A stretch of 64,000 nt of DNA from Sepioteuthis lessoniana. Taxonomy: Eukaryota > Mollusca > Cephalopoda > Myopsida > Loliginidae. Position 1 is the first letter of the stretch; each line of letters opens with the position of its first letter. The translations under genes and the position numbers were made by a program. Of the stretch, positions 22,493-33,316 are shown one piece after another. Where the stretch lies: NCBI GenBank assembly GCA_963585895.1, contig OY757939.1:31148430-31212429 (forward strand), written 5' to 3'. The notes under the pieces are model-generated. The model was not told where the DNA came from. It ran no database searches and worked only from the letters and a program-made list of their open reading frames with translations.

Positions 22493-22740
22493 GGAAGGAA
22501 GGAAGGAAGGAAAAAATTGTTGTCTCCTTAACAATTGCAACATTCATAAATACTTTTGTTTCGGAAGGAAGGCTTGAAGAAAGAAAACAGATAGATAGAT
22601 AAATAGATACATAGGAAGGAAGGAAGGAAGGAAGGAAAAAATTGTTGTCTCCTTAACAATTGCAACATTCATAAATACTTTTGTTTCGGAAGGAAGGTTA
22701 GAAGAAAGAAAACAGATAGATAAATAGATACATAGGAAGG
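22493..22740 (+). repeat. 126-bp tandem duplication with (GGAA)n
   Basis: Two nearly identical units. Each carries a (GGAA)n run, TTGTTGTCTCCTTAACAATT (22514 and 22640 region) and TACTTTTGTTTCGGAAGG, then GATA-type repeats. A third partial unit begins at 22734. Confidence 0.9.
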
Positions 22741-22744
22741 ACGG

Positions 22745-22990
22745 TCGTTGGTTGGTTGGTTGGTTGGCTTTTATAGCATATCAACACTTGTAGATTATTT
22801 AATACCAAATGCTGTAGTAAACGATCATTGCATCAAGTAACTATTTTTAATGAAAACAATTTACACACAGTTATATGGTATCATGTTTTCCTATCTATTA
22901 CTAATAATTTGCCAACTATTGTGTAAATTATGTAACAAATAAAGATAATCATTAGTAAACAATTATAGCTTTCAGTAACTACTCTTAAAA
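22745..22990 (-). mobile_element. SINE family A tail leading into the satellite
   Basis: (GGTT)n, then TATAGCATATCAACACTTGT and TTATTTAATACCAAATGC form the inverted family A tail. They are followed by TTTACACACAGTTATATGGT type units that pass gradually into the 87-bp array. The satellite therefore starts inside a SINE copy. Confidence 0.75.
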
Positions 22991-25700
22991 CAATATACAA
23001 AACAATTACAGTTTATATTGTGTAAAGTATTTTTCTCTGATACAAATAGTTTTACACAATTATATAAATTCAAGAAAGTAATAATAAGAATCCTTTGTAA
23101 ACAGTCACAGCTTCAAGTAACTATTCTTGATACAAATAATTTGTTCACTATTATATGGTTTCAACGAATGATGAAAAGAATCCTTTATGAACAATTAAAC
23201 CTTCGACTAACTATTCTTAATACAAATGATTTGCACACAATTATATGCTTTCAACTAACTAATAATAAGAATCCTTAGTAAAGAAAGCTTCAAGTAACTA
23301 TTTTTAATACAAATGATTTGCACACAATTATATGCTTTCAACTAACTAATAAGAAGAATCCTTAGTAAAGAAAGCTTCAAGTAACTATTCTTGATACAAA
23401 TGATTTGCACACAATTATATGCTTTCAATTAACTAATAAGAAGAATCCTTAGTAAAGAAAGCTTCAAGTAACTATTCTTAATACAAATGATTTGCACACA
23501 ATTATATGCTTTCAACTAACTAATAAGAAGAATCCTTAGTAAAGAAAGCTTCAAGTAACTATTCTTAATACAAATGATTTGCACACAATTATATGCTTTC
23601 AACTAACTAATAAGAAGAATCCTTAGTAAAGAAAGCTTCAAGTAACTATTCTTAATATAAATAATTTGCCCACAATTATATGCTTTCAACTAACTAATAA
23701 TAAGAATCCTTAGTAAAGAAAGCTTCAAGTAACTATTCTTAATATAAATAATTTGCACACAATTATAAGCTTTCAACTAACTAATAAGAAGAATCCTTAG
23801 TAAAGAAAGCTTCAAGTAACTATTCTTAATACAAATGATTTGCACACAATTATATGCTTTCAACTAACTAATAAGAAGAATCCTTAGTAAAGAAAGCTTC
23901 AAGTAACTATTCTTAATACAAATGATTTGCACACAATTATATGCTTTCAACTAACTAATAAGAAGAATCCTTAGTAAAGAAAGCTTCAAGTAACTATTCT
24001 TAATACAAATGATTTGCACACAATTATATGCTTTCAACTAACTAATAAGAAGAATCCTTAGTAAAGAAAGCTTCAAGTAACTATTCTTAATACAAATGAT
24101 TTCCACACAATTATATGCTTTCAACTCACTGATAAGAATTTTTAGTAAAGAAAGCTTCAAGTAACTATTCTTAATACAAATGATTTGCACACAATTTTAT
24201 GCTTTCAACTAACTAATAAGAAGAATCCTTTGTAAAGAAAGCTTCAAGTACGTATTCTTAAAACGAATGATTTGCACACAATTATATGCTTTCAACTAAC
24301 TAATAATAAGAATCCTTAGTAAAGAAAGCTTCAAGTAACTATTCTTAATACAAATGATTTGCACACAATTATATGCTTTCAACTAACTAATAAGAAGAAT
24401 CCTTAGTAAAGAAAGCTTCAAGTAACTATTCTTAATATAAATAATTTGCCCACAATTATATGCTTTCAACTAACTAATAATAAGAATCCTTAGTAAAGAA
24501 AGCTTCAAGTAACTATTCTTAATATAAATAATTTGCACACAATTATAAGCTTTCAACTAACTAATAAGAAGAATCCTTAGTAAAGAAAGCTTCAAGTAAC
24601 TATTCTTAATACAAATGATTTGCACACAATTATATGCTTTCAACTAACTAATAAGAAGAATCCTTAGTAAAGAAAGCTTCAAGTAACTATTCTTAATACA
24701 AATGATTTGCACACAATTATATGCTTTCAACTAACTAATAAGAAGAATCCTTAGTAAAGAAAGCTTCAAGTAACTATTCTTAATACAAATGATTTGCACA
24801 CAATTATATGCTTTCAACTAACTAATAAGAAGAATCCTTAGTAAAGAAAGCTTCAAGTAACTATTCTTAATACAAATGATTTCCACACAATTATATGCTT
24901 TCAACTAACTAATAAGAAGAATCCTTTGTAAAGAAAGCTTCAAGTACGTATTCTTAAAACGAATGATTTGCACACAATTATATGCTTTCAACTAACTAAT
25001 AATAAGAATCCTTAGTAAAGAAAGCTTCAAGTAACTATTCTTAATACAAATGATTTGCACACAATTATATGCTTTCAACTAACTAATAAGAAGAATCCTT
25101 AGTAAAGAAAGCTTCAAGTAACTATTCTTAATACAAATGATTTGCACACAATTATATGCTTTCAACTAACTAATAATAAGAATCCTTAGTAAAGAAAGCT
25201 TCAAGTAACTATTCTTAATACAAATGATTTCCACACAATTATATGCTTTCAACTCACTGATAAGAATTTTTAGTAAAGAAAGCTTCAAGTAACTATTCTT
25301 AATACAAATGATTTGCACACAATTATATGCTTTCAACTAACTAATAAGAAGAATCCTTTGTAAAGAAAGCTTTAAGTACGTATTCTTAAAACGAATGATT
25401 TGCACACAATTATATGCTTTCAACTAACTAATAATAAGAATCCTTAGTAAAGAAAGCTTCAAGTAACTATTCTTAATACAAATGATTTGCACACAATTAT
25501 ATGCTTTCAACTAACTAATAAGAAGAATCCTTAGTAAAGAAAGCTTCAAGTAACTATTCTTAATACAAATGATTTGCACACAATTATATGCTTTCAATTA
25601 ACTAATAAGAAGAATCCTTAGTAAAGAAAGCTTCAAGTAACTATTCTTAATACAAATGATTTGCACACAATTATATGCTTTCAACTAACTAATAAGAATT
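22991..25700 (+). repeat. 87-bp satellite array, about 31 copies, with higher-order repeats
   Basis: The anchor AGCTTCAAGTAACTATTCTT recurs every 87 bases (for example 23286, 23373, 23460, 23547). Monomers contain GATTTGCACACAATTATATG and TTTCAACTAACTAATAAGAA. Variant monomers (TAATATAAATAATTTGCCC) repeat at a 780-base distance (23650 and 24430), about nine monomers, so the array has higher-order structure. The first copies near 23000 are more diverged. No gene lies in it. Confidence 0.95.
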
Positions 25701-25829
25701 TTGTGTAAACAATCATAAGCTCTAGCAACTATCAATACAAACAATTCATATGCATTTATTTCATGTCAAATTATTTACAATTCTTGTCTTATAGTCAGTA
25801 TATAGCAAGCTAGATTCAATAGGGAAAAA

Positions 25830-25962
25830 TCAGATAATATATTTATATATATATATATATATACGTGTGCATGTATGACTGAATATATATATATATATAT
25901 ATATAAGTCTATGTGTATATGTGAGCGTATATGTATATATATATATATATGTATATGTATTT
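25830..25962 (+). repeat. TA/TG microsatellite cluster
   Basis: Several (TA)n runs with TGTATG and CGTGTG interruptions. Confidence 0.9.
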
Positions 25963-25965
25963 GTT

Positions 25966-26262
25966 GAGGTGGTGCTTTCGTGGTGTGGCGGTTGCCATTA
26001 CTGCCATTGAAAGTGGACACGGTCACACGATTTCAAATCCTGGACTAGACTGTTTGCATTTAATACTGCGTTAATAACCTTGGGAAAGATCGTAATCCAG
26101 TTATTTTCTTTCCAGCTCTAAGTAAATAGGAGGTCAGAGCGGTTCCTTTAACTTTGGTATGGTAACCAGTGTCGGAGAAGGAAAACTCCGAATTTAAACC
26201 TGTTAAACCTTGTATAATAAATGACCTTGTGTCGCTTCCTGGTTGTGAGGAGAGGTAGATAA
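25966..26262 (+). mobile_element. SINE family B1
   Basis: Head GGTGGTGCTTTCGTGGTGTG, B box CACGATTTCAAATCCTGG, body AACCTTGGGAAAGATCGTAA, and tail AATGACCTTGTGTCGCTTCC ... GAGAGGTAGATAAATA. It has a small internal duplication in the head (TTGCCATTACTGCCATT). Confidence 0.8.
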
Positions 26263-26292
26263 ATATATACGTGTGTGTATGTGTGTGTGAGA

Positions 26293-26335
<43 letters not shown>

Positions 26336-26344
26336 GATAGGTAG

Positions 26345-26375
<31 letters not shown>

Positions 26376-26543
26376 GGTATGTAGGTAGATAAATATATAT
26401 ATGTATATGTGTATATATGTGTGTGAGTGCATATATATATATATTCGCTCACACATATATACGAACGCACACTCTCTCCTTCTTCTCTTTCTCACACACA
26501 CACACATACAAACACACACACACATACACACACACACACACAC
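26263..26543 (+). repeat. TA, GT and AC microsatellite cluster
   Basis: Runs of (GT)n, (TA)n with GTAGGTAGATAAA spacers, then (AC)n. Confidence 0.9.
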
Positions 26544-26689
26544 AAATATCATCTGATTCTTTCCTTCTGCAATAAGACCAAACTACAAGTAATAAGAATA
26601 TCTTTTTTTATTACATAACTATAATTTGAACAAAAGATACCATACAATTCATAAGGCTTTTAATATTTTTTATGCAATTTCATCTTATT

Positions 26690-27280
26690 TTTCCCCCTTG
26701 AAATTGAAATATTTCGTTGAATATTTGAATCGATACGTTGCTATCAAGATATCGATTAATATTGAAAAGAAAACTTGTCTGAAAGCCAAACATCAACATC
26801 AAGTTAACGTTATACCGGGTCTCAATTTTAAGGAGTGGGGGGAAAGTATGTCATTTCAGTCTTTCAATTGACGAACAGGTGGCTAAGGGGTGACTTCAAG
26901 CAAAATCGATACTCAACAACAACGATGGAATAACAACCTTCACAATAAATTCTTCTTGATGAAGCCCACGCTTGGAAAATAAAAACAAGATTTCTCTAAA
27001 AGGGAATAAGTCAGTATATCCCAATTGAGCATGGGTCACACAAGACTTACGCGCTCCTTTTAACTCAAACAAGAGGAACAACCACAATGTATAGCATATC
27101 AAACACCCTACAATGTTAAACATTTTCTCAGAGGATATGAAGTTTCAGCTCTCATATGACAAAATATTTTCAATGTAAATAGTATGAAAGACCTATTCGA
27201 AAATGTCAACATAGAAGACATTTTGTCATTCTTCTTGGGAGAAACAAAATCATATCAAAAATTACAAAAGTAAACATAAT
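26690..27280 (+). pseudogene. LINE fragment (I/jockey-like), C-terminal RNase H side and zinc-finger-like end
   Basis: Frames joined across stops read DTQQQRWNNNLHNKFFLMKP, SMGHTRLTRSF and QCIAYQTPYNVKHFL, then SMKDLFENVNIEDILSFFLG. This is the order found at the end of I/jockey-type polyproteins (RNase H, then a Cys-His motif). One Cys of the motif reads Tyr. There are several stops and the element is inactive. Confidence 0.6.
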
Positions 27281-27305
27281 CAATACCATAGAAAGTAATT
27301 ATTAG

Positions 27306-28539
27306 AAAACAATCAAAGATTAGGTTGATTGATTGGTTGTTTTGTTTTACGGCGTATCAACCCTTTCCGGGTGATTTAACGCTGAATTAAATTTCAAGCA
27401 ATTCAGTTTAGTATAAGTATAGTTTTTGTTTACAAACAGTTTTTATTTGTCCTCCGTCCCACCACCGGACATTGCCCAGTCGGCTGGGGCTGTAGAATAC
27501 ACTGACTGCACCTCTGCAGAGGGGTAAGAACCTCCCCCCAATGAGTGTCCTGGATATGACACTAAACAGTCTGATGATGAAATCCCAGTAATACTAGGGC
27601 TTTGGGGAATACGGAGCACCCCTTCATTGACATTGCTCCGATGTCCACTTTAGCCCGGCGTGGTAGCTCCTGATAGGGCCCTGTCTATGGATTAAATAGA
27701 ACTAACGGCATACTTATGCTAAACTGAATTGTTTGATTAAAGTGAATAGGTTGAAATAGAAATGTTTTTGACAATTAAGCCCTACTAACATTTAAACTGC
27801 ATACTTATGATAAACTGAATTATTTGAAATTGAACTGTTTTTGACATTGAAACTGTACTTACACTAAAATGAATTGTTATATAAAACTGTTTGAATAGTT
27901 TGAAATAGAAATGTTTTTGACAATTAAACTGTGTACTTATGCTAAACTGAATTGTTTTGAATAGAACTGATTATTTACATAAAAATGGATTTGGCGTTAA
28001 ATAAACTACAAAGGTTGATATACCATAAAACCCAACAAACCAAACCAAACCACCACTGGACAAGTACGGCACAAAGCCTTTTTTAAGTGGGTTTCGGACG
28101 CAGGGTCGCAGCCCACACGCGTCCGGAAAATCCCCCAAATCCCTTTGGCCACGTCGGCATTTCCCCAATGGGGACGCCTCAGACGCCAGGAAATAAAAAA
28201 AGCAAACAATTGGTAAAACAATTGGTGAAGTCCAAACAGTTGAATATCAAAACAGTTCAATTTCAAACAATTCAGTTTAGCATAAGTACATAGTTTAGTT
28301 CTATTTGACCCATAGATAGGACCCAATCAGGTGCTACCACACCGGGCCAGAGTGGACCTGGGAGTGATGGCAATGAAGGGGCACTCTACATTCCCCAAAG
28401 CTCCAACATTACTATAGCTTTACCATCAGATTGTTTAGTGTCATATCTAGAATACTCGTTGGGGTAGGGCCTTACCCCTCTGCAGAGGAGTTGTTGGTGT
28501 ATTCTATAGCCCAAACCGACTGGGCAAAACAATCAAAGA
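27306..28539 (-). mobile_element. Outer SINE family A interrupted by a younger SINE, flanked by 14-bp duplication
   Basis: AAAACAATCAAAGA is found at 27306-27319 and again at 28526-28539, a target-site duplication around the whole block. Inside, the plus strand shows an inverted tail (ACGGCGTATCAACCCTTTCC, 27351), then a later insertion (27472-28049), then the inverted body and head ending GCCCAAACCGACTGGGC at 28525. A GC-rich segment (28063-28195, containing CACACGCGTCCGG) belongs to the outer element or an older insertion and is not typical of family A. Confidence 0.75.
27472..28049 (+). mobile_element. SINE family A, full length, nested, with 13-bp duplication
   Basis: Starts GCCCAGTCGGCTGGGGCTGT and ends CCCAACAAACCAAACCAAA. 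It is flanked by CCACCACCGGACA (27459-27471) and CCACCACTGGACA (28050-28062), a target-site duplication with one difference. Internal units alternate 'ATGCTAAACTGAATTG' and 'AAATAGAACTG' motifs. One of the best copies for defining the family. Confidence 0.9.
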
Positions 28540-28608
28540 GGATTTTGACATTTCGTTAAAACGAAATAAAGAATACGCAAAAATGTAAATACACAATTTC
28601 CTCAAGTC

Positions 28609-28660
28609 AAGGCATAAAATAACCTCAGATTGGTTGATATGCCGTAAAAAGAAATCAATG
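28609..28660 (+). mobile_element. SINE tail fragment
   Basis: GGCATAAAATAACCTCAGAT then GGTTGATATGCCGTAAAA is an isolated family A/B2 tail. Confidence 0.6.
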
Positions 28661-28874
28661 AAAGAATCATTTTTCGAACAAGGCCAAGAAGCCAAAGAAA
28701 CAACGTGAACACAGTTGTCTTCATGGAGAATAATAGTCATTGCAATTGTGTTAAGCTCATCATAAATCGAATGAAGGAAAAAATCATTATTTTTGTGCCA
28801 AACTCGACGAACTGATAACTCGATAGGGTTTCCGTTGTTACAGCGATCCATGATGATATTAACGCTTCTATTCA

Positions 28875-28993
28875 GGATGCGTGTCCTGGATATGACACTA
28901 AACTACATTGGGAGCTCTGGGGAGCGTGGAGTACCCCCTACATTGGCATTACACTTAGGTCCACTATGACCAAGAGTGGTAGTCACCCACTTT
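28875..28993 (+). mobile_element. SINE family A body fragment
   Basis: GTGTCCTGGATATGACACTA, GGAGCTCTGGGGAGCGTGGA and GTCCACTATGACCAAGAGTG follow the family A body, with about 40 bases deleted. Confidence 0.7.
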
Positions 28994-28997
28994 TCCA

Positions 28998-29258
28998 CCA
29001 CGGCAGGATGTGACATAAGGTCAATTTCTAAACGAGTACAGCTGGATTTAATTTAGAATTTTCCTTCTCTTTGACTGGTTGCCTAGCTGAGGTTAAAGAA
29101 TCTTGTCTGTCCTACTATTTACACATTCTTGGGGGAGAAGAAATGTATTCATGCCTTTCGCAAGGGTATTAGCGCAAAGTGAAACGCGGACAGACAAGTC
29201 TAGGATTTGAACTTGAATTGCCGAATCCATTTCTTACGACGATAATCCTTATGTTAAG
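28998..29258 (-). mobile_element. SINE family B1
   Basis: Inverted tail CAGGATGTGACATAAGGTCA, body CTTTCGCAAGGGTATTAGCG, and inverted head with GATTTGAACTTGAATTGCC and TACGACGATAATCCTTA. Confidence 0.75.
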
Positions 29259-29404
29259 TGTGGGTCAGATCTATTAGTCAAATAGGTTTGTTTTCTAATT
29301 GTTTGTATTAGATAGGAATGTTTGATACCACATAACTGAACAAATTGATTGTATCAACAATAGTTTCTTGAAACAATAATTATTATTACTTACTTGAAAC
29401 CGTG

Positions 29405-29655
29405 TTGCAAGTTGGTGACCGTAGTTGAGGGCGACCCGATGTTCCCTTTTCAATAGCTACTACACCGAGATGTTGGGGAGGGCACTACTCTTTACCCAGA
29501 ATTGCTCCACTTTACCCTTAATCGTACCTTTTAATGCTGAGTATTAAGCAAAGTGGAATCAAGTGCCATTTTTAAGTCTTTGGTATGACTCGACCATGCC
29601 TCCAGGCTATTTTAACCATGACTCGACCGTGCCTCCAGGCTATTTTAACCATATA
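29405..29655 (-). mobile_element. SINE family C with a 33-bp duplication
   Basis: Inverted body GCAAGTTGGTGACCGTAGTT ... TACCTTTTAATGCTGAGTAT and head start TGGTATGACTCGACC. The segment ATGACTCGACCATGCCTCCA plus TTTTAACC is repeated once at 33-base spacing (29585 and 29618). Confidence 0.7.
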
Positions 29656-29994
29656 ACTGTTTGCAAATTTTTAAATAGAATAGTTTATGTAAAACCATAT
29701 CATCGTGAATAAATTGTTTGTATTAAATAGGAATACTCGATATCTTATAAAAGTGTGAACAAACGACCGCAGAAAAAAAATGCCATTTAAAAAATACAAT
29801 GGAACAATGAAAATATAATTAAAATGATAATCATTTAGAAATGAATCAAATTTCGGCATTATATAACCCATAAGAAGTTGAGATACTTTTAAACAAAAAA
29901 ACCTTGAACAAATCTTTAAAAAGTGAAGGATTTCATATTTATCGCTGTTATATCAAGAATTTTTATGATTAAAATAACGTGATGAAATCATCTG

Positions 29995-30185
29995 TGGCTT
30001 GGCAAAATCTGCCATATTCATTGGCAGTATGGACAGAAGTCACTTCTAAGAAAGTTTTGTGTCATTTATTTCGATATAATTCAAGCAGGAATCATTTCAT
30101 GGACAAACACTTGCGCAGAAAGGCATGACTTCTCTTTTCCCTGCACTCTATCTATTCTACAAACGTCTCATTCAGTTATGAGCGC
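29995..30185 (+). repeat. Interspersed repeat E, copy 1
   Basis: Contains ATTTATTTCGATATAATTCA, ACAAACACTTGCGCAGAAAG and ACTTCTCTTTTCCCTGCACT, and an end ACGTCTCATTCAGTTATG. Related copies are at 30262-30420 and 32085-32217. There is no coding capacity and the family is unknown. Confidence 0.65.
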
Positions 30186-30261
30186 GCCACGACTGATGAC
30201 TCAGAAATGAATTGGCAGAGGAAGCACTTGGCTAAACCATTTGTTCAAATGAAAAACACCG

Positions 30262-30420
30262 GCCCAAGCTCGAGTCGCAAAAAGCTGTTATAGTCATTGA
30301 CAGTCTTGACAGAAGCCAGTCAACTGTCAGAAAGTTTTCATTTAATGTCGTTTATTTCTATATAATTCAAAAGGGAACCATTTCCTGCACAAACACTTGC
30401 ATGGTAGAAATAAATATTGC
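30262..30420 (+). repeat. Interspersed repeat E, copy 2
   Basis: AGCCAGTCAACTGTCAGAAA, GTTTATTTCTATATAATTCA and CCTGCACAAACACTTGCATG align with copy 1. It lacks the end block. Confidence 0.6.
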
Positions 30421-30719
30421 ATTGTCTGACGCGTAACTTGTTCTCGGCACGCTATGGGATCCAATATTTATTTACAGATGTACTCCAAGTGATTGATTCG
30501 TTGTGGCCGATCGTATAGCCGTACCCGGCCCATCATTTTTATCTCCAAAGTTGGAGTAGCAGACAGATGGTCAAGAGGTTTGACTTTCCATTCCATGGCA
30601 CTAATGAGCTTCCTCATGGGGAGGTAAGCTCACAAGATTGAGATCTCCCTAACACAAGAGACCTCGTTTATTTAAAGAATATGATGGACATGATTTATCT
30701 GTTTTGGAATCTCCAAGAA

Positions 30720-30984
30720 TAACCATATTTACTCGAGTATAAATGTGAACTCCAGTATAAAGCGACCACTATTTTTGGTGCCAAAAATGAGGTGCGATAT
30801 ATATATATATATTATCCTCATATATGTGATCCCAGAGTTGATATTTACTAAGCTTTGTTTAGTTATGGCACAGGGCTGTATATAAGAGCACCCAATGAGA
30901 CTGGAAATCACTAGTAATTGATTGCTATTCTACCTTGCCAACCATTATACCACCAAAGTGAATAGGAGATCCCACAGTACACGG

Positions 30985-31013
<29 letters not shown>
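30720..31013. other. Unassigned DNA with TA runs
   Basis: A short ACCCAATGAGACTGGAAAT segment (30892) is similar to one at 39102 (CCCATTGAGACCAGAAAT), so an old shared repeat is likely. Otherwise nothing is supported. Confidence 0.3.
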
Positions 31014-31016
<3 letters not shown>

Positions 31017-31790
31017 TTGTTCGGAATATAGTGTCCGATTTTAGTATAAACTATTTAAATTCTAATCGGACATAATATTTTAAATAGAAGTTGAATAAAT
31101 AAATTCCCATTTCTAGTGATTAAATTGTCCTCTTTGTTAATTTTCTATCACTTCTTTAAAAAGTTTATATGCCCCTAATCACAATATAGTCTGATTTTAG
31201 TATAGACTATTTAAATTCTATTCTAACATAATAATTTAATAGAAGTTGAATAAATAAATTCCCATTTCTAATGATTAAATTTTCCTCTTTGTAAATTTTT
31301 TATCACTTCTTTTAGAATTTACTTTTGAAAGATATATGTCTCTAATCATGAACATGAAAAAAGAAGTAATGCATTTACTTTTTTGCATGAATTTAAGCTT
31401 GGTCATAATTTTGTTTCATGACAATCCTCAGTCACATGTTGCCAGGATGACATTGCAGAAGCTAACACACTTGGGATATGAGACTTTGCCACATCCATCA
31501 TATTCTCCTCTTCTCTCTCCTATTGACTATCATTTTTTGAAGCATCTGAACACTTTTTTAGGCCAAAAAACATTTTGTTCCAAAGGAGAAGTAGAAACAG
31601 CATTTAAAGATTTCTTGGCATCAAAACCTTTAGAGATTTATTGTACAGGCATAAATAACTTTGTTATTCGATGAGAAAAATGCATTGACGTTCTGGGATC
31701 ATATTTTGACTGATTAAAACATTGATTAAATTCATTAAATCAAAAATAAAAGTTTATTCTAAAATCAGTCATTATTTTCCGAACAATCCA
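31014..31790 (+). mobile_element. Defective mariner element with both inverted repeats
   Basis: The two ends (31014-31051 and 31752-31790) are inverted repeats of about 38 bases (TGGTTGTTCGGAATATAG against TGGATTGTTCGGAAAATA) in a TA-rich target. From 31336 the plus strand encodes the C-terminal catalytic part of a mariner transposase: HDNPQSHVARMTLQKLTHLG, then HPSYSPLLSPIDYHFLKHL and GEVETAFKDFLASKP. The two visible Asp are separated by 34 residues (D34D). The N-terminal DNA-binding region and first Asp are deleted, and the 5' end is tandemly duplicated (about 155 bases, 31030 and 31186). Non-autonomous. Confidence 0.9.
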
Positions 31791-31858
31791 ATATATATAT
31801 ATATATATATAATATCTGATTTTTAATTTATCTATCTATCTATATATATATATATATG
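31791..31858 (+). repeat. TA / TCTA microsatellite
   Basis: (TA)n with a short (TCTA)n run, directly at the right end of the mariner element. Confidence 0.85.
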
Positions 31859-32084
31859 TGTGTTCCTCCGCATTCCTCCATACTCCTCATCGACAGATTT
31901 TCATTTGCTTCGATCGCAAGAACCTAGATTTCTTTAAACGGAAAATTGAAAATTTGCTTTCCTGTTGGACTACAGTTGTTGAAAATGAAGGTGATTACAT
32001 TTTTGATAATATTTGAATAACTTTAATTTGCATTTGTTTTCAAATCCTCTCTAGTAAAACGTAATTATTTTCCAAAAATCCTAA

Positions 32085-32213
32085 GCTAGTCAATTGTCAG
32101 AAGATTTTAATTTAGTCTCATTTCCTGCACAAACACTTACATGGAAAGGCATAACTCCTCTTTTCTTTGCACTTTATCTTATCGTCAGATTACTTTACAA
32201 ACGCCTCATTCAG

Positions 32214-32217
<4 letters not shown>
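32085..32217 (+). repeat. Interspersed repeat E, copy 3
   Basis: CAATTGTCAGAAGATTTTAA, TTTCCTGCACAAACACTTAC and AAACGCCTCATTCAGTTATA match the E copies at 29995 and 30262. It ends in (TA)n. Confidence 0.65.
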
Positions 32218-32249
<32 letters not shown>

Positions 32250-32638
32250 AATTAGGTCCGACGAGAGAAAAGTAAATAATTTCAAATGAATAAGTCTGCA
32301 AATGAATCTGAATTTGGCATTTTAGGTTTTTATTATGTCATATAATTGTGCTCTACACGTGTTGCAAACTGGAACAAAAAAGAACGACTCCCCACCAAAA
32401 CAAACTTCATTATAAAAGCTTAAAACACCCTTGCAATTATTAATCTCTGAAAGAAAGCCTGAAGTCTGAAACACTTGTAGAACACAAATATATGGGGAAA
32501 AAAAGCCTAAGATACCAAATTCCGACACATGTACTATATTCACAATTAACGCTAGATACAGCCATGTGCGAAATAGACATATAATGTTCATAACGATAGA
32601 CTATGTAAAGAACATAGGAATCTCGAAATTTGAAAACA

Positions 32639-33079
32639 TGTAACGACTTGTTGTTCAGGTACGAAACCTTTTTATTACCTTTGAGTTAAAGGTTTCGACA
32701 CAAGGAGGAGAGACACAATCGTCTATGCTGTCTTATTCATTTGGCCCCCATCTCGCGCGGCCCCCATAGAGTGCAAGTTCGCCTCGCGTCTGCGAGCTCC
32801 AAAAGTCGACCGTCTTCGTTCAGTGTCTAGTCTCAACTCTCTAACTTTCTTCAAATCTCCTCAAACCTCCGCGCGCTTCCGGTGCGTGACGTCACTCGCA
32901 CCCCGTCACCCGTTTCGTCTCGGACTATTGTGACATCTGAGTGACACCTCCATCCGCCCGCGCGCGCCCACGTTAACACCTGCCTCAATGTTTGCACCTA
33001 ACTTACCCATGTGCTGAGCCGAAAGGTTCTTAGCCTAACTAAACTCTAAGGCATGGACCGAAATCCCTTGGCCATTACG

Positions 33080-33084
<5 letters not shown>
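32639..33084. other. CpG-rich segment, possible solo LTR or promoter-like island
   Basis: About 440 bases with many CpG (CTCGCGCGG, CGCCTCGCGTCTGCG, CCCGCGCGCGCCC) in a strongly AT-rich region. The ends TGTAACGACTTG (32639) and ACGTCACA (near 33084) are short inverted, TG...CA type termini as in LTRs. A perfect cAMP-response element TGACGTCA is at 32887. No coding region is attached and no convincing target duplication is seen because the right side runs into (CA)n. Host CpG island is the alternative. Confidence 0.4.
32887..32894. promoter_or_regulatory. Perfect CRE palindrome TGACGTCA
   Basis: The eight-base CREB/ATF site is exact and lies in the middle of the CpG-rich segment. Use is not shown by the sequence alone. 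Confidence 0.4.
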
Positions 33085-33113
<29 letters not shown>

Positions 33114-33114
33114 C

Positions 33115-33148
<34 letters not shown>

Positions 33149-33150
33149 AA
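33078..33150 (+). repeat. (CA)n-(TA)n-(GA)n compound microsatellite
   Basis: Three dinucleotide runs in series. Confidence 0.95.
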
Positions 33151-33316
33151 GAGATTGATAAACAAGGTAATTCAAGAAGAGTTTAACGAGTAAGTCGACG
33201 TTATAACGTTTCGGTTCGAACGAATCATCATCAAGACTAGGAAGGATGATATCTTGTGATATTAAATCCCCGATGGATGTTTAACGATTTTAATCTATGT
33301 CGTCGGATTTACTTCC

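Noticed and set aside
22991-25700. Regular repeats resembling a CRISPR array
   Set aside because: The 87-base units are contiguous with no unique spacers, in a eukaryotic context next to a SINE.
22991-25700. Hammerhead ribozyme within the satellite monomer
   Set aside because: No CTGATGA or close variant paired with GAAA in the monomer on either strand.
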